From assembly GCA_002439165.1 (NCBI GenBank), contig DJTE01000042.1, forward strand, positions 1-44,143: a stretch of DNA of 44,143 nucleotides, given 5' to 3'. Source of the stretch: Chryseobacterium indologenes. Lineage in GTDB: Bacteria > Bacteroidota > Bacteroidia > Flavobacteriales > Weeksellaceae. Shown here piece after piece: positions 6,795 to 15,608 of this stretch (positions within the stretch are counted from its first letter, which is position 1; every line of letters begins with the position of its first letter). The translations under genes and the position numbers were made by a program. The notes beneath the pieces were generated by a model. The model saw only the letters and a list, made by a program, of their open reading frames with translations, was not told the origin of the DNA and ran no database searches.

Positions 6795-7667
6795 TTAAAA
6801 AGTCTTCGTCATATCCGCTGGGATAATCAGATTAAAATCTGTCGGGATATAGTCCTTTGAAGGGACATTCAGTTCCGGATCTTCGGATTCAAAAACAGAG
6901 ATCACGGCCATTTTCAGGTTGGGATTCTTCTGCCTGATATACCAGTAAATTCCACCGAATTCTTTGCTGTGGTAGTTTCCGTTGTAATGGATAAACGTTT
7001 TTCCGGCCTGTATATTATTCAGGATAGATTCTGCCATAGTAGCATCTTTTACGGCCTGGGCAGAAATAAAGTTCATTACTTTTGTCCCTTCCGCATGATC
7101 GCCCATCATGGCTTTCATTTCAGGATATCCCGGTGTATCCAGAGTAACTTTTATCGGCAGCCGGGCAATATAAGTTTTCTCCTGTTCGGTTAATTTATTT
7201 AAGGATTCTATCCCTTCTTTCGACGTTTGGGAAGCGTATCTTCTGGGAATATTGGTCGCAATAAAGTTCAGTTTTTTCTGTTTTGCAAAATCTACCAGCG
7301 GTTTGTAATCTGTGGTATAGTTGTTCCATAAGCGGGCTGAATCTTTAAGGGTTTTGGCATCAAATTTTCCGCTCAGGTAGCTGTTCAGCTGGGTTTGATT
7401 ATCTCTTTCGAACATTTCGGCCCCCAGAATGATCCGGCCGTTTTTCTTTTCTGACAAAGCTTCCGTAACTTTCAGCTGAAGCCAGTGGTTGATGGAATTA
7501 TTATGATTTTCACCAAAGAAAACCACATCATATTCCGCCAGTTCTTTAACAAGCTTTTCGGTCTTTACTTCTTTTCCTTTTTTATCATAAAACTGGTAGG
7601 CTTTAAAATTCTGCGCTTTTAATGAACAGCATCCTGCCAGCAGTACGGCTATGAAAATATTCTTCAT
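6795..7667 (-). CDS. ChaN family putative heme/iron-binding protein
   Basis: A 290-residue exported protein of the ChaN/DUF399 (haem-binding uptake, Tiki-like) family. A signal peptide (cut near SLKAQ) is followed by the conserved VVFFGENHNNSINH (about 48-61), LGAEMFERDNQ, TNIPRRYAS and HYNGNYHS motifs, which line the active-site-like pocket of the family; the Glu and His residues are present. Campylobacter ChaN binds stacked hemes, and genes of this family often sit beside heme uptake loci. Here it follows the heme operon after a terminator, with a 196-base gap, so it may have its own promoter. There are two cysteines at 13-14 in the signal region, but no clean lipobox. Function in heme handling is inference from family and context. 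Confidence 0.85.
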   Translation of the reverse strand: MKNIFIAVLLAGCCSLKAQNFKAYQFYDKKGKEVKTEKLVKELAEYDVVFFGENHNNSINHWLQLKVTEALSEKKNGRIILGAEMFERDNQTQLNSYLSGKFDAKTLKDSARLWNNYTTDYKPLVDFAKQKKLNFIATNIPRRYASQTSKEGIESLNKLTEQEKTYIARLPIKVTLDTPGYPEMKAMMGDHAEGTKVMNFISAQAVKDATMAESILNNIQAGKTFIHYNGNYHSKEFGGIYWYIRQKNPNLKMAVISVFESEDPELNVPSKDYIPTDFNLIIPADMTKTF

Positions 7668-7805
7668 TTCCTGTTATTTAATTGAATCACAAATTACATT
7701 TTTTTGAATGAACAGCCAATCAGATTCCCGTATCAAAACTCAGCAAGGTATACAAAGAAAAAACCATGTTAAATCCTGATCTTTGATTCTGATCTCAAAA
7801 TCTGC

Positions 7806-7843
7806 TAAAAAAAGCCGCCTTGAATAAAAAAAACAAAACGGCT
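7806..7843 (-). terminator. Intrinsic terminator at the end of the heme operon
   Basis: On the minus strand AGCCGTTTTG (7843-7834) pairs with CAAGGCGGCT (7822-7813), with two G-U pairs, followed by seven T. It lies 20 bases after hmuS. Confidence 0.8.
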
Positions 7844-7863
7844 CATTCAAAATCATCTAATTA

Positions 7864-8892
7864 TTATTTTTCTAATTCTGCTATAAGGTCTTTCCATTCC
7901 TGCAGTTCAGGGATTCCCGGCTTTCTTTTTCCGAAGAACTGAACGATGAAGTCCCCTTCTTTATTGAATACTTCGATAGCCGTTACTTCTCCATCCTCAG
8001 TAGGTTTCTTAACGATCCATGCTTCAGCGATTTTCGTTACATCCATATGCAGGTTGAAATCCGGGTCCATTACATTGAACCACTGCTGATGCCAAAGGGT
8101 TTTCTTTACATTTCCGGTGTGGATCTGGATAATTCCCCTGTTTCCTACAAACACCATGATCGGGATGTTCTTTTCTGAAGCATCTTCCAATACATTAACT
8201 ACTTTTGCATTATCGATTTTCTTAGTAAACCCTTCAGGAGCCAGCCTTAAAGCCTGGGTTCTGCTTACCCCGAATTTTCTGGTCATCATAAAGAAATCGT
8301 GAGTGTCTTTAAGCTCTGTCCATGCTTTTCTGAATCCTTCCGCATCGATTTCAGAATCCGGTTTTTCTGCTGCTTTTGGAGCTACTGCTTCAAAAACCAG
8401 GGCCTCATTCTGATCTTCTGCTTTATATTTTTCAGCAATGGCATCGAAAGCAGCTTCGTTGCTGTCCTTTGTAAGGTAGATCTTATGCATGGCAAGACCG
8501 TCTTTCCCAAAGAACTGAAGGCTTTTTTTGTCTCCTTCCACCACCGCAAAAGCAAATTTCCAGTGGTTAAGGAAAATTCTAAGATCGATATCTTCACCCA
8601 CAAAAAGCTGGGCATGAGGACTGCTGAAATCTCCGTTCAGATAAGTTCCTTTTCTTTCGTGTACACATTCGTCGTTGCGTGTAAGGGCCATTACTTTTCC
8701 AAGCTGTTCTGCTTCGGTAAGGATATTCTGAAACTCAGGTTTCAGAGCAGTTACGCCCTCTCCTATACTTGTCGCCAAAAGTTCAGCTTCACTTACCTCC
8801 AGCTGTGCTGCTGCATTTCTTATTCTGATATGCGGATTTTCTGCTTTCAGAGCTTCCCATTTTTCTTTCAGGTCATTAACTAATGTGCTCAT
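7864..8892 (-). CDS. hmuS: Heme-handling factor HmuS/HemS (ChuX/HutX family, two-domain)
   Basis: A 342-residue cytoplasmic protein of the HemS/HmuS/ChuS family, which binds or breaks down heme after import. The two family half-domains are visible as an internal duplication: HAQLFVGEDIDLRIFLNHWKF and the later HTGNVKKTLWHQQWFNVMD, each followed by a Phe-Phe-Gly type strand (LQFFGKDG, VQFFGKRKPG). Length is normal for the two-domain form. There is no signal peptide. It is last in the seven-gene minus-strand operon, four bases after the methyltransferase gene. Whether this one degrades heme or only carries it cannot be decided from sequence. The symbol follows family naming. Confidence 0.9.
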   Translation of the reverse strand: MSTLVNDLKEKWEALKAENPHIRIRNAAAQLEVSEAELLATSIGEGVTALKPEFQNILTEAEQLGKVMALTRNDECVHERKGTYLNGDFSSPHAQLFVGEDIDLRIFLNHWKFAFAVVEGDKKSLQFFGKDGLAMHKIYLTKDSNEAAFDAIAEKYKAEDQNEALVFEAVAPKAAEKPDSEIDAEGFRKAWTELKDTHDFFMMTRKFGVSRTQALRLAPEGFTKKIDNAKVVNVLEDASEKNIPIMVFVGNRGIIQIHTGNVKKTLWHQQWFNVMDPDFNLHMDVTKIAEAWIVKKPTEDGEVTAIEVFNKEGDFIVQFFGKRKPGIPELQEWKDLIAELEK

Positions 8893-8896
8893 TATC

Positions 8897-9547
8897 TTAT
8901 TTTTTAATGGTTAAAACTGTATAAATTCTTGTTATGGTTTCGTTTCCTGTTTTGCTTTTTATGTCTTCCCGCTTTTCGGAGATCTTCATTCTTTTGAAAT
9001 GGCTTTTGGAAACCAGGTCTTCCATTTCAGTATTACTGTACAGGGTAAAATCAAATTCTGTGAACGGTAATTTTTCCATGAAATTCCTTTGTCCGAATGT
9101 AATGACTGCTGTTCCCTCATTCTTAAGAACTCTGTAAATTTCATTTAAAAACTCTACGGGTTCTTCCCAGAAGTAAACGGTGTTGACAGTGAATATTTTA
9201 TCGAAGGTTTTATCTTCAAAAGGAAGTATTTTACCTTCGTACAGTACAAAGTCTGTTTTGTCTTCAAATTCCTTATTCAGCTTTTCCGCTTCCTGGTGCA
9301 TCGTTTCGGAAATATCAATTCCTGTATACTTCAGGTTTTGGGCTTTGCTGAAAATATGTTTCACATGCCCGGCATTTCCGTGTCCTATTTCCAGAATATG
9401 TTCACCGTCTTCTATCAGAAGTGTTTTAATGCTTTCCAGGGTCATGCTGATATTGGTCTCATTCATCATTTCACCGATCTCTTTTCCTTTTTCTCCCTGA
9501 GGATGGGCGAGATTCTGTGCAAGGATCTTTAAATCGTCTTTTTCCAT
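8897..9547 (-). CDS. Class I SAM-dependent methyltransferase inside the heme operon
   Basis: A 216-residue Rossmann-type methyltransferase. The SAM-binding motif I is LEIGHGNAG (about 52-60), then TGIDISETM, the acidic-loop region, the DKIFTVNTVYFW post-motif and LNEIYRVLKNEGTAVITF, as in small-molecule methyltransferases of the UbiE/Methyltransf_11 type. No signal peptide, so cytoplasmic. It is packed between hmuV (2-base gap) and hmuS (4-base gap), so it is translated from the heme operon. Methyltransferases are not core members of hmuRSTUV systems. A porphyrin or heme-breakdown product as substrate is a reasonable guess and nothing more. Confidence 0.88.
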   Translation of the reverse strand: MEKDDLKILAQNLAHPQGEKGKEIGEMMNETNISMTLESIKTLLIEDGEHILEIGHGNAGHVKHIFSKAQNLKYTGIDISETMHQEAEKLNKEFEDKTDFVLYEGKILPFEDKTFDKIFTVNTVYFWEEPVEFLNEIYRVLKNEGTAVITFGQRNFMEKLPFTEFDFTLYSNTEMEDLVSKSHFKRMKISEKREDIKSKTGNETITRIYTVLTIKK

Positions 9548-9549
9548 GG

Positions 9550-10320
9550 TTATCCAAAAATGATCATAGGGTTATTGGTAATAGGATGTCCGCAGATGGT
9601 ACACGGGAAATTATAGGCGTGGCTGATATTTTCAGCGGTAAAAACTTCCTGCGGTGTTCCATAGGCGGAAACCTTTCCTGATTTCATTAACAAAATTTTA
9701 TCGGCAAACTGTGCTGCCAGATTCAGATCATGCAGTACCACAATGGCGCTGTTGGCCTTTTGGGTAAAATTTCTGATGATTTCTAAAGCTTTATACTGAT
9801 GTTTTATATCCAGATTATTCAGTGGTTCATCCAGAAAAATCAGCTTATGGGCAATATCATTCTGCAGCTGGGCCATTACCCTTGAAAGGTGTACCCGCTG
9901 TTTTTCTCCTCCGGACAAAGTATTGTATTCCCTGGATTTAAGATGGAAAATATCGGTTTCTTTCATCATACCGTCTACCGCTTCTGTATCTTCTTTTCCC
10001 GGCTGGGCATCGAAGTAAGGGTATCTCCCCATCATTACTACATCCTGTACTTCCAGGGGAATGTCGTTGCTGTTGTGCTGGGAAAATTTGGCTTTATGTT
10101 TTGAAAGCTCTTTTACATTCCATTCATTAATCGCTTTATCTTTAAACAGCACCTTCTGCCTGTTCTTCACTTCATTGGCAAGAACACTCAGCAGGCTTGA
10201 TTTCCCGGCTCCGTTCGGTCCTACAATCGCAAGGAATTCTCCATAATCCAGTGAAACATCCACGCCGTCCAGGATATGAAATTCTTTGTGCTTATAACTG
10301 ATCTGATGTGCCTTTATCAT
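9550..10320 (-). CDS. hmuV: Heme ABC transporter ATP-binding protein HmuV
   Basis: A 256-residue ABC ATPase of the FecE/HmuV group powering heme import across the inner membrane. Walker A GPNGAGKSS (about 34-42), signature LSGGEKQR and Walker B LIFLDEPLNNLD are intact, with the switch His in VVLHDLN. The start codon overlaps the hmuU stop region by one base, showing translational coupling. The C-terminus ends with a CTICGHP motif, a CxxC pair with a nearby His, which is not part of the ATPase core and might bind metal. Together with HmuU and HmuT it makes a complete importer. Confidence 0.93.
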   Translation of the reverse strand: MIKAHQISYKHKEFHILDGVDVSLDYGEFLAIVGPNGAGKSSLLSVLANEVKNRQKVLFKDKAINEWNVKELSKHKAKFSQHNSNDIPLEVQDVVMMGRYPYFDAQPGKEDTEAVDGMMKETDIFHLKSREYNTLSGGEKQRVHLSRVMAQLQNDIAHKLIFLDEPLNNLDIKHQYKALEIIRNFTQKANSAIVVLHDLNLAAQFADKILLMKSGKVSAYGTPQEVFTAENISHAYNFPCTICGHPITNNPMIIFG

Positions 10321-11360
10321 TACAATGACTTTTTGAATTTAACTAAAATAGCGATAAAAATAGGTCCTCCCATAAGTGCTGTCAGAATCCCGATCGGCAG
10401 TTCCGACGGCTCTACAATGCTTCTGCTGAATGTATCGGCCGTAAGAAGCAGTATGCTTCCGCACAGTGCAGATAATGGCAGAATAAAGGTATAGTCGGAC
10501 TTAAATAAAAGCCTTAAAATATAAGGGACAATGAGCCCTACAAAGCCTATTGTTCCTGCAAATGCCACACAGGTTCCTACCATGAGAGCTACGGTGATAA
10601 TGATCTGTTTTTTCAGTCTTTCCACATTAACTCCCAGGTGTTGTGCGTCTTTTTCTCCCAGCATCATTGCGTTCAGTGCTTTTCCTTTCGGCAGCAGTAT
10701 GATATAGGAAATGATCAGGACTACGGCTAAAATAATATTCTTCGTCCATGTTGCCGCGGCAAGACTTCCCAGATTCCAGAACGTCAGATCCCGGAGCTGT
10801 TCATCTTTTGAGATATAGATCAGGAACCCTGTAATGGAAAACCCGATCGCTGTAATGGCAACACCGGTAAGAAGCATCATGACTACATTGGTTTTTCCTC
10901 CGCTTGTTGAAATTCTGTACACGAGCATCATCGATAAAAAGGATCCTGTAAATGCGGAAATTCCTACCAGTGAAAATTGTACGGCTTCAGGAAGATACTC
11001 TTTGAAATGTCCTCCTAAAACAATGGCAATTGCCGCCAGCAGCGTTGCTCCCGATGTAAGGCCTATTAAATCTCCCGTTGCCAGAGGGTTTTTGAAAAGC
11101 CCCTGAAGACTGGTTCCTGATACCGCCAGCATACTTCCGATTAAAATCGCCATAATGATCCTGGCTGCTCTTACATCCCAGACCACATACTGATCGCTTA
11201 AAGATAATCCCGGTTCTCCTTTTATATAATGCCACAGAACTTTGAAGGGTGATTTTCCGCCAAAGTCGTAGACCCCTGTATTAAGAGACAGTACTGCTAT
11301 AATGACAAGCAGTACTGCGCTTATAGTTAAATAAAAGTATAGTTTACTTTGTGTTTTCAA
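10320..11360 (-). CDS. hmuU: Heme/iron ABC transporter permease HmuU (FecCD family)
   Basis: A 346-residue inner-membrane permease with about ten hydrophobic segments, of the FecCD/BtuC family. Family marks include VRAARIIMAILIGSMLAVSG, GTSLQGLFKNPLATGDLIG and the late GFVGLIVPYILRL stretch, where the ATPase contacts lie, and ELPIGILTALMGGPIFI near the end. As a homodimer it would form the heme channel with two HmuV. Its first 17 bases overlap the end of hmuT and its last base overlaps hmuV, so the three are one translational unit. Confidence 0.93.
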   Translation of the reverse strand: MKTQSKLYFYLTISAVLLVIIAVLSLNTGVYDFGGKSPFKVLWHYIKGEPGLSLSDQYVVWDVRAARIIMAILIGSMLAVSGTSLQGLFKNPLATGDLIGLTSGATLLAAIAIVLGGHFKEYLPEAVQFSLVGISAFTGSFLSMMLVYRISTSGGKTNVVMMLLTGVAITAIGFSITGFLIYISKDEQLRDLTFWNLGSLAAATWTKNIILAVVLIISYIILLPKGKALNAMMLGEKDAQHLGVNVERLKKQIIITVALMVGTCVAFAGTIGFVGLIVPYILRLLFKSDYTFILPLSALCGSILLLTADTFSRSIVEPSELPIGILTALMGGPIFIAILVKFKKSL

Positions 11361-12222
11361 TTAAAAGTTTGTTTAATCCTACTGCTGCTTCTCCTAATCT
11401 TGGTCCGAAACCGGAAACCAATCCTCCGTCCATCGCGATGATTTTCTTATTTTTTCCGGCATTGGTCTGGGAAACTCCCGGCATCTTAAGTGCCCCTTCA
11501 TTTCCGCCAGCTCCCTGAAGACCGGTGGTAAAGAAGAATAATACATCAGGATTTGCCTTTACAACAGCTTCCGGCGTTAAAGGTTTGAAATCTTCAAATT
11601 CGCTGATGGCATTTTCTCCTCCTGCAAGGCTGATCAGTGAGGCCATGGGTGTATTTTTACCGGCTACCATCAGCATGTTTCCTCTGGCATAGATAAATAA
11701 TACTTTAGGCTTTTTAGCAATGGGCTGTACCTGCTTCAGATCAGCATCTATTTTATCATTGAGCTTTTGGTAATCTGTGTTTCCTACCGCTTTGGCAACA
11801 TCTGCAATAAGCTTTTTGGTTCCGTCCACCGTAAATTCCTGCTTGAAGACCTCGGTTTTGATTCCTGAAGCGTTGATTTTTCCCATTAATTCAGGATTGA
11901 TGTCTTTATCTGAAGCTAAAATAAGGGTAGGATTCACCGCCATGATCGGTTCGATGGTCATTGATCTTACATGCCCGAGATCTTTAGCGGTAGCTTTCAA
12001 TGTTTCCGGATAGGTACTGGTAACATCTGTTCCCACGATCTCTTTTTCATGGCCCAATGCACTTACGATTTCGGTAATTCCGCCATTCAGGGTTACAATT
12101 TTATTGTTGCTTTTCGGAGCCTCTGAAGAGGTTTCTGTTGTACTTTCTGTTTTGGTACCTTCTTCTTTTTTGCAGGAATAAACTGCCATTAAGATAGAGG
12201 CTGCAAGAATGAATTTTTTCAT
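11344..12222 (-). CDS. hmuT: Heme-binding lipoprotein HmuT (ABC transporter substrate-binding protein)
   Basis: A 292-residue periplasmic binding protein of the heme/cobalamin cluster A-II type. A lipoprotein signal ends in VYSCKKEE (Cys17), anchoring it to a membrane facing the periplasm. The fold follows: IVTLNGGITEIVSALG, VGTDVTSTYP, then the long helix and PKVLFIYARG. Tyr71 in TSTYP matches the heme-ligand Tyr known in HmuT/ShuT. A Thr/Ser/Glu-rich linker (about 22-40) joins lipid and domain. It would hand heme to HmuU. Gap to the upstream hmuY is 18 bases. Confidence 0.92.
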   Translation of the reverse strand: MKKFILAASILMAVYSCKKEEGTKTESTTETSSEAPKSNNKIVTLNGGITEIVSALGHEKEIVGTDVTSTYPETLKATAKDLGHVRSMTIEPIMAVNPTLILASDKDINPELMGKINASGIKTEVFKQEFTVDGTKKLIADVAKAVGNTDYQKLNDKIDADLKQVQPIAKKPKVLFIYARGNMLMVAGKNTPMASLISLAGGENAISEFEDFKPLTPEAVVKANPDVLFFFTTGLQGAGGNEGALKMPGVSQTNAGKNKKIIAMDGGLVSGFGPRLGEAAVGLNKLLIENTK

Positions 12223-12240
12223 GATATACTATTATTGATA

Positions 12241-13365
12241 TTATAAGGGTTGGTATTCGAACTGAGGGAAACCGCGTTCTCCTGCTACTCCGGTATTATC
12301 GGTTTCACTTTTTGTAAATCTTGTGAATTTCAGTTTAAAGTAGTATCCTTCCGCATCTTTAATAATGTAGAACCGGTCTCCGTATACTTCAAGGCCGTTT
12401 TCTCCGACAGGATTTCTCCAGTTTCCACCAATGACGCGGTGGTCCTTGTAAACAAACTTAGACTGAACCACATCTTCCAGTTTGAAATTGTTATAGGCAT
12501 TAATTCCGGAACCTGAAGTAACGATCACTTCATAAGCTCCTACTCCTCCAAGATTATTATTATTTACAAAATCTGCATAAATATAGCTTCCTGCTCCTTC
12601 AATAACGTTCGTAAATACGGTGAAGCACAGATCCCATTTATTTTTTTCCGGCTGTATAAATACCTGCTTTTTATTTTTGAGGCTCACAAAACTGTAATTG
12701 TAGGCTAAATTTTTCTCAACGATCACTTCATAATAATTACTGCCGTCAAGGTCAGCTGATTTTACCTTGTAGGCATCTCCCGATCTTACAATCTGGACTT
12801 TTTTCCAACCTCTGCTTGCTCCCCCCGTCGTTGCTGAACCTACGGCTACTGAACCGGTATAGATTTCTTTCCCCATGTTTACCAGATAGATTCCGTTTTC
12901 TGAATCATCGGCTTTGATTTCGGCAATTGCAGTATATCCGTATGGATAGTTTCCTTTCACATCATCAATATATATCTCATTCGCAGGATTAAAATTGGCC
13001 ACCTGAACCTGGCTTTTCAAAGAAGCTACGCTGGCATCTGTTACCTGATCCAGAGTGGTTGCATTAGGAATTTTAGCGGCTGCCATCATGATGGAAGAAT
13101 TTAAAACAACCTTAAATTCACTTCCGGAATAAAATGCCAGGTCCCAGTCTGTTCTCCGGGTGAAGGTCTGTACAGGACCTTTAGTTTGAGGATCAATTTC
13201 ACTCAGGTCAATCCACACCTGGTTGGGCTGTGTAGCTCCTCCTACGGTAGGATTTCCTATGGCTCCCTGAACCGGAGCTACGGCTACCGGATCTTCATTA
13301 TCGCTAAGACACGACTGAAAAACAAATGAAGTTCCCAACAAAAGACAAAATATTATTTTTTTCAT
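12241..13365 (-). CDS. hmuY: HmuY-family heme-binding lipoprotein, probably surface-exposed
   Basis: A 374-residue HmuY-like protein. HmuY of Porphyromonas takes heme from host proteins and passes it to the TonB receptor. The signal ends in a lipobox-like FQSC (Cys19), and the next residues LSDNEDP are acidic, like the lipoprotein export signal that sends Bacteroidota lipoproteins to the cell surface. The domain has the family's paired patterns: IDLSEIDP, RRTDWDLAFYSGSEF and later NKWDLCFTVF, with FKLKFTRF near the end. It is longer than P. gingivalis HmuY, and heme ligands cannot be assigned safely. It sits 11 bases after the receptor gene in the same operon, the usual hmuRY pairing in reverse naming. 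Confidence 0.88.
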   Translation of the reverse strand: MKKIIFCLLLGTSFVFQSCLSDNEDPVAVAPVQGAIGNPTVGGATQPNQVWIDLSEIDPQTKGPVQTFTRRTDWDLAFYSGSEFKVVLNSSIMMAAAKIPNATTLDQVTDASVASLKSQVQVANFNPANEIYIDDVKGNYPYGYTAIAEIKADDSENGIYLVNMGKEIYTGSVAVGSATTGGASRGWKKVQIVRSGDAYKVKSADLDGSNYYEVIVEKNLAYNYSFVSLKNKKQVFIQPEKNKWDLCFTVFTNVIEGAGSYIYADFVNNNNLGGVGAYEVIVTSGSGINAYNNFKLEDVVQSKFVYKDHRVIGGNWRNPVGENGLEVYGDRFYIIKDAEGYYFKLKFTRFTKSETDNTGVAGERGFPQFEYQPL

Positions 13366-13376
13366 TCCAGTTCTTA

Positions 13377-15518
13377 TTAAAAATTATAGTTTAGACGGGC
13401 AAAATAGCTTCTGCCATAGAACAGGTTCTGGTTACCGGCTCCGGCATTGTGGCCGTCACCGGCAATGGTGGTATTCCTTATGGAAGAAACATTGAAAATA
13501 TTTTTTATTCCTAAAGCCAGTTCCAGATGATTGTTGAGGAAAGGCTGGGAAACGGTAAAATTCATCATATTGAAATCACCGATCTCTCCTAAAACATATG
13601 CTCCCGGATCCAGCGGATCTTTCGAATTTATTTTATGGGTATACTGTCTGCTCACTCCGGAATATTTATAATAAAGAGCGAAAAGAGTCTGTGTTTCAGG
13701 CAGTGTATAATTGGCCGCAAAATTGGCTTCCAGATAGAAATTAAAGTCGTTGGGAGAGGAAACATTTCCGGTATTCATCGCCTGGGAAATCCCCATTACG
13801 GAAACTCCCGCATTCAGGCTTAAATTATCTTTTTTCACATTGATGCTTTCTCCAAACAGCAAAGATTTATAGTTATCAATATTCAGATAGGTATATTTCA
13901 GGGGGCTGTTGCTGATGATAACACTTTCAATCCTGTCTTTCACATCCAGATACATTCCTGAGGCACTCAGATTGAAAATCCAGCCGCCGGTACTTTTTAA
14001 ATTATAATCCCAGAACAGCCCGATGGAGAATCCCGTTTCAGGCTTCAGGTTCTGATTCCCCCTGATATCATGGTTGTTATCTACCATAAAGGTGTACAGT
14101 TCGTCATAGGTAGGAAATCTGTTTGCAGAGCCAAAAATTCCGCGGATATCCGATTTTTCAGAAAAACTGTATCTTGCCGTTAATGAATAATTGAACTGGG
14201 AATCGAACCGGTCGCTTAAGGCCAGTCTTGCTCCCGGGCGCAGGGAAAAACCATTGGTGACCTTCCACTCTGCCGATAAGAAATTGGCATAATTGAAAAT
14301 GGTTCTGTTGATATCTTCTTTTCCGGTACTTCCGAAAGTCCCCGTGGTACTGCTGGCAAAACCTTTCGTCCTGTCGAGCTCATATCCCAGCTGGAAATTA
14401 ATTTTTTCACTATTCAGGAAGTTGCTGAACATCCCTCGTGAATATAAAACCTCGGATTTATAATACGTTTTTTTATCATCCCTTGATTTTTCAGTCCTGT
14501 TGGGAACATCATATTGGTAATCCTGGAATTTTCTTTCCTGATTCTGATATGAAAAATCCCCGGTATAGTTTATTCTTCCCAGTTTAGTCTGGATATTGAA
14601 CTGATGAATCCATCTTTTGGTAAAATAATCTTTATCATTAGCTATATAAGTCCTGTTTCCTCCTCCCAATATATCCACATTCACGAGAGGGTTATAAAAA
14701 TTCACCGTTTCCGTAAGAAAATTGACTTTATAGAATAGGGATGTATTATTTTTCGCATAACGCACTGCTGCATTGGTGATGAGCTGGTCTTTCGGCTGCC
14801 ATTCGTAACCTCTGAGTGCTTTATCGGGATCAAAGAATTTATATCCCTGAAGTTTCCCTTTATATCCCTGAAAATCGTTATGATTAATATCTGCCGTTAC
14901 AGACCAGTTGTCAGATATCCTGTATCCTACATTCAAAGACTGAACGTGGCGTCCGTTTCCTTTTTTAAACCAGTCATAATCTTTCCCGACTGTTTCCTCC
15001 TGTAATGAGGCCTGGATATTTAATTTTTTCGAATAATTTTTCTTGGTTATGATGTTGATCACTCCTGCTACCGCATTATTTCCGTATTCCACACCCATTG
15101 AACCTTTTACAATCTCAATGCGCTCAATATTATTTACGTTAAGTTTGGTAAGGTCTACAAGGTTTCCCATTCCCTGATCGCTAACAACAGGAATATTGTC
15201 AATCAGAATTTTAGTGTACTCTCCGCTTAATCCCATTATACTGGCATTGGAATCGCCGCTGCTTCTGTCAGGCTGTATTAAAATATTCAGATTCTGATTA
15301 AGAACCTCCGCTACGTTGGTAACGGCCATATTTTTTATCTGTTCTGCCCTGATAACCTCTACTTTATAAATGGATTTATTGATAGACTGCTGAGTATATT
15401 GTCCGGTAACAACCACCTCGTCTATTTTCTTCTGATTAAGAGAATCTTTTTCCTGTGCATTCACCCATAGAACGGCAGATAATGACAGTATGGAAAGTAC
15501 CTTCTTCTTCATAGACAC
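13377..15518 (-). CDS. hmuR: TonB-dependent outer-membrane heme receptor (HmuR-like)
   Basis: A 713-residue TonB-dependent receptor: signal peptide (cut near VNAQE), TonB-box-like IDEVVVTGQ (about 32-40), plug domain with NVAEVLNQNLNI, IERIEIVKGSMGVEYGNNA and VINIITKK, then a 22-strand-type barrel ending in an aromatic residue (SYFARLNYNF). The segment RFPTYDELY followed by GNQNLKPETG corresponds to the FRAP/NPNLKPE region known in heme receptors. First gene of the operon that continues through hmuY, hmuT, hmuU, hmuV, the methyltransferase and hmuS. A perfect -10 box lies at 15532-15539 (minus strand), and an inverted box pair next to it suggests iron control. Heme as substrate is inferred from the whole locus. 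Confidence 0.92.
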   Translation of the reverse strand: MSMKKKVLSILSLSAVLWVNAQEKDSLNQKKIDEVVVTGQYTQQSINKSIYKVEVIRAEQIKNMAVTNVAEVLNQNLNILIQPDRSSGDSNASIMGLSGEYTKILIDNIPVVSDQGMGNLVDLTKLNVNNIERIEIVKGSMGVEYGNNAVAGVINIITKKNYSKKLNIQASLQEETVGKDYDWFKKGNGRHVQSLNVGYRISDNWSVTADINHNDFQGYKGKLQGYKFFDPDKALRGYEWQPKDQLITNAAVRYAKNNTSLFYKVNFLTETVNFYNPLVNVDILGGGNRTYIANDKDYFTKRWIHQFNIQTKLGRINYTGDFSYQNQERKFQDYQYDVPNRTEKSRDDKKTYYKSEVLYSRGMFSNFLNSEKINFQLGYELDRTKGFASSTTGTFGSTGKEDINRTIFNYANFLSAEWKVTNGFSLRPGARLALSDRFDSQFNYSLTARYSFSEKSDIRGIFGSANRFPTYDELYTFMVDNNHDIRGNQNLKPETGFSIGLFWDYNLKSTGGWIFNLSASGMYLDVKDRIESVIISNSPLKYTYLNIDNYKSLLFGESINVKKDNLSLNAGVSVMGISQAMNTGNVSSPNDFNFYLEANFAANYTLPETQTLFALYYKYSGVSRQYTHKINSKDPLDPGAYVLGEIGDFNMMNFTVSQPFLNNHLELALGIKNIFNVSSIRNTTIAGDGHNAGAGNQNLFYGRSYFARLNYNF

Positions 15519-15531
15519 AAAAAATTTTCGA

Positions 15532-15598
15532 CAAATATAATGCTTTATTTAGAACAATTAAAAATAAAATGTTATTTTTGTGGAATAATTCTAAATAA
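15532..15598. promoter_or_regulatory. Divergent promoters with a pair of inverted Fur-like boxes
   Basis: The minus-strand -10 box TATATTTG (15539-15532) serves the receptor operon, and the plus-strand -10 box TATTTTTG (15573-15580) serves the T9SS gene at 15609. TTATTTAGAA (15545-15554) and its inverse TTCTAAATAA (15589-15598) flank the plus-strand -10. The inner part GAATAATTC is itself palindromic. The same box pair occurs at 16542-16596. Fur is the likely binder given the heme genes, but this is inference. Confidence 0.72.
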
Positions 15599-15608
15599 AA
15601 ATAACGTC

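Noticed and set aside
8299..8883. 194-codon plus-strand ORF
   Set aside because: Antisense to hmuS, which has clear family similarity; no family features of its own.
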